Assembly (NCBI GenBank): GCA_036405975.1
Contig: DASWWM010000030.1
Coordinates: forward strand, 1-11,175
Source of the DNA: VEQN01 sp036405975
GTDB taxonomy: Bacteria > Patescibacteriota > Minisyncoccia > Phycocordibacterales > CAIZLB01
Length of the DNA stretch: 11,175 nt
Direction: 5' to 3'
Shown: piece after piece, positions 7,401-11,175 of the stretch
Numbering within the stretch: position 1 is the first letter of the stretch
How the letters are laid out: every line of letters begins with the position of its first letter
Notes under the pieces: generated by a model
What the model was told of the DNA's origin: nothing
Databases searched by the model: none
What the model saw: only the letters and a program-made list of their open reading frames with translations
Translations under genes and position numbers: made by a program

Positions 7401-7452
7401 CGTTTTTGAGGACTTTTTTACCACCGTTTCATTATGAAGTGCTGTGAAAAAG

Positions 7453-7489
7453 AAATCCACCCTGCGGATGGATTTCCGTGGGTGGTTTT
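7453..7489 (-). terminator. Intrinsic terminator after the AT-hook-like gene
   Basis: CCACCC (7457-7462) pairs with GGGTGG (7480-7485), extended by AAA/TTT across one mismatch, with an inner stem CGGA/TCCG (7465-7468 and 7475-7478). Reading the minus strand, the stem is followed by ATTTCTTTTT, a reasonable U-tract. It lies between the stop of the 82-residue gene and the scpB promoter. The plus-strand side also has TTTT, so weak bidirectional action is possible. Confidence 0.65.
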
Positions 7490-7507
7490 ACGTAAAAAAA
7501 AAGAATC

Positions 7508-7756
7508 TCACGCTACTTTTGCTTTCGGCGGACGGCCGCGTTTCTTCTTGGTTGGGTCAGTGACGGATAACGGCTCGTGTCGGATGGTTGTTCGCGTCGC
7601 GCCGGGCGGATTAAGCGGCTCGCGCTTCGAGACTTTTACATTCAACTTCCTCCAAAATTTCTTTGCGGACCGTGACATCGCTTTGGGATCAGGTCTCCCG
7701 TACTCGTAGTTTTTCATCCAATTATGTGGTTTGGGTTTGGAACTGTTCCTATGCAT
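7508..7756 (-). CDS. Small basic AT-hook-like protein, probably DNA-binding
   Basis: An 82-residue protein I do not recognise as a named family. It is strongly basic, and its C-terminus KKRGRPPKAK (71-80) contains the AT-hook core RGRP, which binds the minor groove of AT-rich DNA. The rest (1-68) is polar, low in hydrophobic residues and probably disordered, with a short possible helix at about 27-40 (MSRSAKKFWRKLNV). Support for a real gene: a good minus-strand promoter 31 bases upstream, a terminator just downstream, and a 446-base space between scpA and scpB that otherwise holds no gene. It stops with TGA. An alternative start at 7717 would give 69 residues. The location between the two SMC-partner genes suggests, but does not show, a nucleoid-related job. 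Confidence 0.65.
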   Translation of the reverse strand: MHRNSSKPKPHNWMKNYEYGRPDPKAMSRSAKKFWRKLNVKVSKREPLNPPGATRTTIRHEPLSVTDPTKKKRGRPPKAKVA

Positions 7757-7789
7757 GCCGAGCAGTTATCGGCATGTTCTGGGATAACT
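7754..7789. promoter_or_regulatory. Two overlapping inverted repeats covering the start codon and -10 of the AT-hook-like gene
   Basis: Repeat A: CATGCCGA (7754-7761) and TCGGCATG (7769-7776), perfect 8-bp arms with a 7-base loop; its first three bases are the start codon of the small gene on the minus strand. Repeat B: AGTTATC (7764-7770) and GATAACT (7783-7789), perfect 7-bp arms 12 bases apart, reaching into the -10 element. A and B share bases and cannot both form. They could be an RNA switch near the start codon, an operator, or both. Confidence 0.5.
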
Positions 7790-7814
7790 ATATGCATATG
7801 CCCCAAAAGGTCAA
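7787..7814 (-). promoter_or_regulatory. Sigma70-type promoter for the AT-hook-like gene
   Basis: On the minus strand, TTGACC (7814-7809, 5 of 6) and TATAGT (7792-7787, 5 of 6) are 16 bases apart. Predicted start of transcription is near 7780, giving a leader of about 24 bases. The -35 overlaps the base of the hairpin after scpA, so readthrough from scpA and initiation here may compete. Confidence 0.6.
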
Positions 7815-7831
7815 ATCTCGAGCCGAGATTT
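7813..7831 (-). terminator. Hairpin just after scpA, weak terminator
   Basis: AAATCTCG (7813-7820) and CGAGATTT (7824-7831) form a perfect 8-bp stem with a 3-base loop, 2 bases after the scpA stop. On the minus strand it is followed by GACCTTTT rather than a clean U-tract, so termination is probably partial or the hairpin protects the 3' end. Confidence 0.45.
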
Positions 7832-7833
7832 AT

Positions 7834-8619
7834 TTAGTATCTGGGAACGCCGATGCTCTGGCTCTCCATATGGATCTCGTCAAAAAGACCTTCCTGATGG
7901 GCATCTATGGTTCCCTGCTTCACGAGCTCGAGCATTGCGAGAAAGCTCACGATCACATGTACGCGCTCGCCCCGGTCTACGGAGCTTCTGCCTCCGCTGA
8001 ATTCCTTGAAGCTCATTCGCACCGCTGACTTGATCCGGTCCGTCAGTCTGCCGATCATTTCCTCAAGGCTGACAGTTTTTTTCACGAGGACCTTCGGCTC
8101 GGTCTTCGGCTTAGGAAGAGATGTGAGGACACGGCCCATTGCCTCGAGAATGTTCTGCAGGTTGGTGTCCTTGCTGGGTACGAACAATTGGGGCGTGTCG
8201 CTTTTGAAATTTCCCTCAAAGCCCCCTCGCGGAAAAAGAACGTTCTTTCCAAAAAGCTTCTGGACCGTTTCGCTCGCCCGTCGCATGATCTCAAGCTCCT
8301 TGAGCCTCTTTTCAAGATCGGCAATGTCGGTCTTCTCTTCTTCGGTCAGGCTCAGTGTCGGCAAAAGCGACTTGGCCTTTATGAGAAGAAGCGTCGAGGC
8401 GATATAGATGAACTGTGTCCGATCTCCCAGTGAATAATCGCCGAGCCTGTTGATGAACTGGATGTATTCGTCAGTCACCTTCCCGAGCGAGATGTCATTG
8501 ATGAAGAGCTTCCTCTTTTCGATGAGTGTCAAGAGCAAGTCCAAAGGACCCTCGAAGACTTCCGTCTTGATGGTGAAGATGCCGGTTTGGATCTGCATTG
8601 TCGCCCGTGCTTCGGTCAT
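7834..8619 (-). CDS. scpA: ScpA: segregation and condensation protein A (kleisin)
   Basis: Kleisin subunit that bridges the SMC head and neck and binds ScpB, working in chromosome condensation. With the start at 8619 it has 261 residues. The N-terminal signature FEGPLDLLLTLIEKRKLFINDISLG is intact, followed by VTDEYIQFI and the helical block ASTLLLIKAKSLLP typical of ScpA. A charged linker follows, and the C-terminal winged-helix region ends with VSFLAMLELVKQGTIDAHQEGLFDEI, which matches the family (FLALLELVKQ...). The frame is open from an ATG at 8640, and a third ATG lies at 8598. I prefer 8619 because an extended -10 (TGCTAAAAT, 8639-8631) overlaps the 8640 start, so an mRNA from it would start about 5 bases before 8619. 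If transcription comes from the AT-rich region further upstream, 8640 is equally possible. No Shine-Dalgarno is visible. Confidence 0.93.
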   Translation of the reverse strand: MTEARATMQIQTGIFTIKTEVFEGPLDLLLTLIEKRKLFINDISLGKVTDEYIQFINRLGDYSLGDRTQFIYIASTLLLIKAKSLLPTLSLTEEEKTDIADLEKRLKELEIMRRASETVQKLFGKNVLFPRGGFEGNFKSDTPQLFVPSKDTNLQNILEAMGRVLTSLPKPKTEPKVLVKKTVSLEEMIGRLTDRIKSAVRMSFKEFSGGRSSVDRGERVHVIVSFLAMLELVKQGTIDAHQEGLFDEIHMESQSIGVPRY

Positions 8620-8630
8620 AAAGTGTCTTG

Positions 8631-8639
8631 ATTTTAGCA
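8631..8639 (-). promoter_or_regulatory. Putative extended -10 promoter for scpA
   Basis: TGCTAAAAT on the minus strand (TGn plus TAAAAT, 5 of 6). It ends 11 bases before the ATG at 8619. No strong -35 is present; CTGAAA lies 19 bases upstream. It has the same form as the elements before murG and aspS. Confidence 0.45.
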
Positions 8640-8671
8640 TAATGCCCGCATTTCATTTCAGCCACATCATA

Positions 8672-8700
8672 TTGACATTATTTTATAATTATATTATAAA
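8672..8700 (+). promoter_or_regulatory. Near-consensus sigma70 promoter for the plus-strand gene
   Basis: TTGACA (8672-8677, perfect) and TATAAA (8695-8700, 5 of 6) are 17 bases apart. Expected transcription start is near 8707, giving a leader of about 59 bases. This is the best promoter match in the window. The region also holds the inverted repeat TTTATAAT / ATTATAAA (8682-8689 and 8693-8700), so it offers a TATAAT-like -10 on the minus strand as well and could act divergently toward scpA. Confidence 0.75.
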
Positions 8701-8743
8701 GTGCGAAGAAGCACCTAAATCATAATGATTTAGAGTCAAACTC
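8701..8743 (+). promoter_or_regulatory. Three adjacent hairpins in the leader of the plus-strand gene
   Basis: GTGC-gaagaa-GCAC (8701-8714), then the 19-base palindrome CTAAATCATAATGATTTAG (8715-8733), then GAGT-caa-ACTC (8733-8743), back to back. The first starts right at the end of the -10, the second lies just downstream of the expected start site, which is a usual place for a repressor operator. It could be an operator, a structured 5' leader, or both. Confidence 0.5.
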
Positions 8744-8765
8744 AACACCGCAAGAATATTGAAGT

Positions 8766-9314
8766 ATGTTCATAATATTAGCCACCATTCGTTCCGAGTC
8801 TTCCCATGCCGGCTATGTTCAGGCAGCCTTTCCTATCCGGTCGCAGTGCGTGATATCAGAGGGTATGCCATTCGCGCTTCGCGATCCTGGCTCTTCTGCT
8901 GCAGACAGCGTCCTTCGCGAAGTCGCTGGTTGCTTGGATGAGATTCATGCATCCGGTTCCGTGATGACATTCGAGAACGGTGTGCGCGATTCCAGCTTCA
9001 TCGCTGATCTAGTCACCGTCGCTTGGCACAACGGAATACCTATCCCGATTGTCCAAAGCATGACCGAAGGCGGTCCGTGTTCCCCCGAGGAAGCTTTTGG
9101 AATGCTCCAACTGCTTCACAATCAGCTCAAATGCCCCATCTACATTCGTGTATGGAAATCAAACGAATCCGACAACGGACACGACCCGGATGATGATCAT
9201 GAAGTCGATTCTGTTCCTGGCTATTTTGCAGAGTGCGACCATGAAACCATGCCGGTCTTTCATACTCCGGCAGCACTTCATGACGCCATACAGAGCTTGT
9301 TTGAATCGCATTGA
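8766..9314 (+). CDS. Hypothetical acidic alpha/beta protein, 182 residues
   Basis: I do not recognise the family. The protein has no signal peptide or membrane segment and is probably cytoplasmic. Predicted strands and helices alternate: MFIILATIR (1-9), SVMTFEN (65-71), a helix SSFIADLVTVAWHNG (76-90), strand IPIPIVQ (91-97), helix SPEEAFGMLQLLHNQL (106-121), strand CPIYIRVW (123-130), an acidic loop with DPDDDHEVD (140-148), and a final helix (169-181). A loose resemblance to Rossmann-like nucleoside deoxyribosyltransferase/TIR-type folds (a strand, a helix with W and A, then 'G-I-P') is noted but is not evidence of function. It is the only plus-strand gene here, with its own strong promoter, structured leader and terminator, so it is a single-gene transcription unit. 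GAAG lies 1 base before the ATG, too close to be a good ribosome site. It ends with TGA. Confidence 0.8.
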   Translation: MFIILATIRSESSHAGYVQAAFPIRSQCVISEGMPFALRDPGSSAADSVLREVAGCLDEIHASGSVMTFENGVRDSSFIADLVTVAWHNGIPIPIVQSMTEGGPCSPEEAFGMLQLLHNQLKCPIYIRVWKSNESDNGHDPDDDHEVDSVPGYFAECDHETMPVFHTPAALHDAIQSLFESH

Positions 9315-9345
9315 TTGCCGGGCCTCGTCGCGGTCTTGGAAAACA

Positions 9346-9378
9346 AAAGCCCGCATTCCATAAAGGAATGCGGGCTTT
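9346..9378. terminator. Bidirectional intrinsic terminator between the plus-strand gene and aspS
   Basis: AAAGCCCGCATTCC (9346-9359) pairs perfectly with GGAATGCGGGCTTT (9365-9378), a 14-bp stem with loop ATAAA. On the minus strand it is followed by TTTTGTTTT, a good U-tract for aspS, whose stop is at 9398. On the plus strand it is followed by CTCTGTTCTC after TTT, a weaker tract serving the 182-residue gene. Confidence 0.9.
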
Positions 9379-9397
9379 CTCTGTTCTCACAATCAGA

Positions 9398-10852
9398 CTA
9401 TTTCTTGTTAACCAAGAGCCCAAGCTCCCGAAGCTGTGCCGCTGACACTTCGCTTGGAGAATCCATCATCGGATCCTTTCCTTCTCCAGTCTTAGGGAAT
9501 GCGATCACTTCTCGAATGTTCGGCTCGTTCTCGAGAATCATCATCAGTCGGTCAAAGCCCCATGCGATTCCGCCGTGAGGCGGCGTTCCACTTCGAAGAG
9601 CGTGAAGCATGTGCGAGAAGTTCTTCTCAACCGTTTCGGTCGGATAACCCATGATTTCGAATACCTTCATAAGTGCATCAGCCTGGTGGTTTCGAACGCT
9701 TCCTCCTCCGATTTCGTAGCCGTTAAGTACGATATCGTACTGTGCCGCAACGATCGTATTGAGGTCATTGTCAGTGGCTTTCGCTCTCATCAATTTTTCA
9801 AAATGCTCTGGCTTAGTTCCTGAGAACGGGTTATGCGTGAAGGTCCACTGGCTCGTTCCGCCTCCTTCGCCGTTCTGTCCGACTCCCCCTGCACCCTTTT
9901 CATTTTTTTCGAAGAATGGGAATTCAGTGACCCAGCAGAATGCCAAAAGGTTCGGGTCTTCCTTGTCCTCTCGGATATCTGGCCGGTCGATATTGTACTT
10001 GGCCATGGCCTCGGCATATGGAATCCGCGGGAATGGAACCTGCTGGATTCGCTTGTGCGGGTAGAGCTTGGTAACGATGTCGATGAGAAGGTTCTCCGTG
10101 ATGGACATGATTTCCTCCTCAGTTGCGAAGCTGAGCTCCATATCGAGTTGCGTGAATTCAGGCTGTCGGTCCCCTCGCGTATCCTCGTCTCGCATGCACT
10201 TGGCAAACTGGAAATATCGCTCGATGCCGGCTGACATGAGCATCTGCTTGTACTGCTGCGGAGACTGCGGAAGGGCGTAGAAATGCCCGAGCGCGAGTCT
10301 TGAAGGAACGATATAGTCTCGCGCTCCTTCCGGAGTCGACTTGGTAAGGATCGGCGTCTCAACTTCCGTGAAGTCGAGACCGGTCAAAAAGTTTCGCACA
10401 TAGTGAAGGATCTTTGCTCGGTTCCTGATGTTCTTCTGAAGCCGCTCGCCTCGAAGGTCGACGTATCGGTACTTCAGTCGGACTTCCTCAGAGACTTCCC
10501 GCGTATCCGCATGGATGTCGAATGCAGGCGTCTCTGCCTCGTTGAGAACTTTGATTTCAAGGATCTCGAGTTCGATGTCGCCGTTCTGCTTGTCTGCCTG
10601 GACGTTTCGCTCAGGTCGGGCATTCACCTTTCCTCGCACTTCAACGACCCATTCAGGTCGAAGCGTCGAGCCAACGGCATGTGCCTCGGTCGCATTCGGA
10701 AGGATTACTCCCTGGACCTTTCCGGTCATGTCTCGGAAGTCGAAGAAGATGAGCTTTCCCTGGTCCCTTCGGACATCCACCCAGCATTTGATAACGGCCT
10801 CTCCTCCTGAAAGAGCCTTAAGATCCTTGATATACGTGCGGTTTTGAGTCAT
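9398..10852 (-). CDS. aspS: Aspartate--tRNA ligase (AspRS), short form lacking the GAD domain
   Basis: Class IIb synthetase charging tRNA-Asp. The N-terminal OB-fold anticodon domain covers about 1-105 (WVDVRRDQGKLIFFDFRD, 24-41). The catalytic core has motif 1 around 142-167 (FTEVETPILTKSTPEGARDY follows at 161-180), motif 2 at FAKCMRDED...RQPEFTQLD (216-237), GGGSVRNH (382-389) and motif 3 GIAWGFDRLMM (428-438). Bacterial AspRS is normally about 590 residues because of a GAD insertion of roughly 120-130 residues between motifs 2 and 3. Here the chain goes directly from YAEAMAKYNIDRPDIR (279-294) to FCWVTEFPFFE (305-315), so that domain is missing. A glycine-rich stretch (about 319-333) precedes the WTFTHNPF segment. 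It is flanked by its own promoter and terminators and appears to be a single-gene unit. The ATG at 10852 has no Shine-Dalgarno at useful distance. Confidence 0.96.
   Translation of the reverse strand: MTQNRTYIKDLKALSGGEAVIKCWVDVRRDQGKLIFFDFRDMTGKVQGVILPNATEAHAVGSTLRPEWVVEVRGKVNARPERNVQADKQNGDIELEILEIKVLNEAETPAFDIHADTREVSEEVRLKYRYVDLRGERLQKNIRNRAKILHYVRNFLTGLDFTEVETPILTKSTPEGARDYIVPSRLALGHFYALPQSPQQYKQMLMSAGIERYFQFAKCMRDEDTRGDRQPEFTQLDMELSFATEEEIMSITENLLIDIVTKLYPHKRIQQVPFPRIPYAEAMAKYNIDRPDIREDKEDPNLLAFCWVTEFPFFEKNEKGAGGVGQNGEGGGTSQWTFTHNPFSGTKPEHFEKLMRAKATDNDLNTIVAAQYDIVLNGYEIGGGSVRNHQADALMKVFEIMGYPTETVEKNFSHMLHALRSGTPPHGGIAWGFDRLMMILENEPNIREVIAFPKTGEGKDPMMDSPSEVSAAQLRELGLLVNKK
9726..9741. repeat. 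16-bp perfect palindrome inside aspS
   Basis: AGTACGATATCGTACT reads the same on both strands and lies over codons 371-376 (QYDIVL). It has no spacer, so it is more like a protein-binding or restriction-type site than an RNA hairpin. It may be chance. Confidence 0.4.
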
Positions 10853-10878
10853 TTTTGTATGGGTAAATTAACTTCCGC

Positions 10879-10887
10879 AGTGTAGCA
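10879..10887 (-). promoter_or_regulatory. Putative extended -10 promoter for aspS
   Basis: TGCTACACT on the minus strand (TGn plus TACACT, 4 of 6) follows the terminator of the upstream gene and lies 26 bases before the aspS ATG. The -35 position holds TTCCAA, a poor match. A promoter is required here because of the terminator at 10914-10947, and this is the best candidate. Confidence 0.45.
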
Positions 10888-10913
10888 GAAAAGGCGGTTT
10901 TTTGGAATAAAAA

Positions 10914-10947
10914 AGCCGCCGCCAGTGCATTGCATCTGGCGGCGGCT
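10914..10947 (-). terminator. Strong intrinsic terminator after the ABC transporter gene
   Basis: AGCCGCCGCCAG (10914-10925) pairs perfectly with CTGGCGGCGGCT (10936-10947), a 12-bp GC-rich stem with a 10-base loop. On the minus strand the stem runs into TTTTTTATT. It lies 22 bases after the ABC gene's TAG and separates it from aspS. Confidence 0.9.
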
Positions 10948-10969
10948 CCCTTATTTTCCCGATGTCTAA

Positions 10970-11175
10970 CTACTTGCTTGCCTGTTCCTTCGCACTTCCC
11001 TCGATGAATCCCTTCGCTTGGCTTTCGAACATCTCAGAGTAAAGGCCTTTCTTGGCCATCAGTTCCGAATGGCTGCCTGACTCTAATATCGTTCCGTGTT
11101 CGAGCACGATGATCTTGTCCGCTGTCTTAACGGGATTGAATCGATGCGTAATGAGAAGCAGCGTCTTCCCCTCAG
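10970..11175 (-). CDS. ABC transporter ATP-binding/permease protein, C-terminal fragment (start outside window)
   Basis: Only the last 67 residues are visible. They contain the end of an ABC nucleotide-binding domain: EGKTLLLITHRF with the H-loop histidine, then ADKIIVLEHGTILESGSHSELMAKKGLYSEMF, which is the usual tail after the H-loop in exporter-type (MsbA/LmrA-like) ABC proteins. This pattern is typical of half-transporters in which the ATPase is fused behind a six-helix membrane domain, but the membrane part is outside the window and the substrate is unknown. After the domain comes a short polar tail (SQAKGFIEGSAKEQASK). It ends with TAG and is followed by a strong terminator. Confidence 0.9.
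   Translation of the reverse strand, partial: EGKTLLLITHRFNPVKTADKIIVLEHGTILESGSHSELMAKKGLYSEMFESQAKGFIEGSAKEQASK

Noticed and set aside
7434..7709. Plus-strand open frame opposite the AT-hook-like gene
   Set aside because: It runs through the terminator hairpin, has no promoter in front and no recognisable protein features; the minus-strand frame has a promoter, a terminator and an AT-hook motif.
7790..7799. ATATGCATAT palindrome overlapping the -10 of the small gene
   Set aside because: Only 10 bp, AT-rich and partly explained by the -10 itself; not strong enough to list separately.
7663..8028. Plus-strand open frame of 121 codons overlapping the 3' end of scpA
   Set aside because: It is largely antisense to the conserved C-terminal part of scpA, starts inside the small gene and shows no domain.
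8620..8640. scpA start at 8640
   Set aside because: Not excluded, but the ATG overlaps an extended -10 element and adds seven residues with no family counterpart; 8619 is preferred.
8641..8765. Possible small RNA or tRNA in the scpA to plus-strand-gene gap
   Set aside because: No cloverleaf, no T-loop consensus; the space is accounted for by promoter and leader elements.
9315..9578. Continuation of the plus-strand gene if TGA were read as an amino acid
   Set aside because: The extension would cross a strong terminator and run antisense into aspS; another gene also ends in TGA at a sensible place, so the standard code holds.

Overview
The window looks like chromosomal DNA from a bacterium of the Candidate Phyla Radiation (Patescibacteria), most likely one of the Paceibacteria/Parcubacteria-type lineages. 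This is an inference from four things: very compact genes, an almost complete lack of Shine-Dalgarno sequences, small or trimmed versions of core enzymes (for example an AspRS with no GAD insertion), and a secreted coiled-coil protein of a type common in those genomes. The standard stop codons TAA, TAG and TGA are all used, so there is no sign of UGA recoding.

Left and centre (1-7387, all minus strand, transcribed right to left): a probable operon reading scpB, a secreted D,D-carboxypeptidase, mraY, ftsW, murG, gltX, and a secreted coiled-coil protein cut by the window edge. Gaps are only 4 to 55 bases. It joins chromosome condensation (ScpB), the membrane steps of peptidoglycan synthesis (MraY makes lipid I, MurG makes lipid II, FtsW polymerises it), trimming of the stem peptide (carboxypeptidase) and probably septal wall cleavage (EnvC/PcsB-like coiled coil). 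gltX is a housekeeping passenger. An internal promoter is likely in front of murG.

Middle (7388-8640, minus strand): scpA, then a small basic AT-hook-like protein of 82 residues with its own promoter and terminator, lying between scpA and scpB. Inverted repeats cover its start codon and its -10 element.

Right (8641-9397): the only plus-strand gene, an unrecognised acidic 182-residue alpha/beta protein. It has a near-consensus promoter (TTGACA, 17 bases, TATAAA), a leader made of three adjacent small hairpins, and a strong bidirectional terminator shared with the convergent aspS.

Far right (9398-11175, minus strand): aspS with its own promoter, then a strong terminator for the upstream gene, whose last 67 residues are the end of an ABC-transporter ATPase.

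The points most worth a second look are: a recurring extended -10 element (TGCTANANT) placed so close to start codons that several transcripts should be nearly leaderless; the AT-hook gene between the two condensin-partner genes; the orphan plus-strand gene with its structured leader; substitutions at conserved polar positions of MraY; and the GAD-less AspRS. No mobile element, CRISPR array, tRNA or rRNA was seen.
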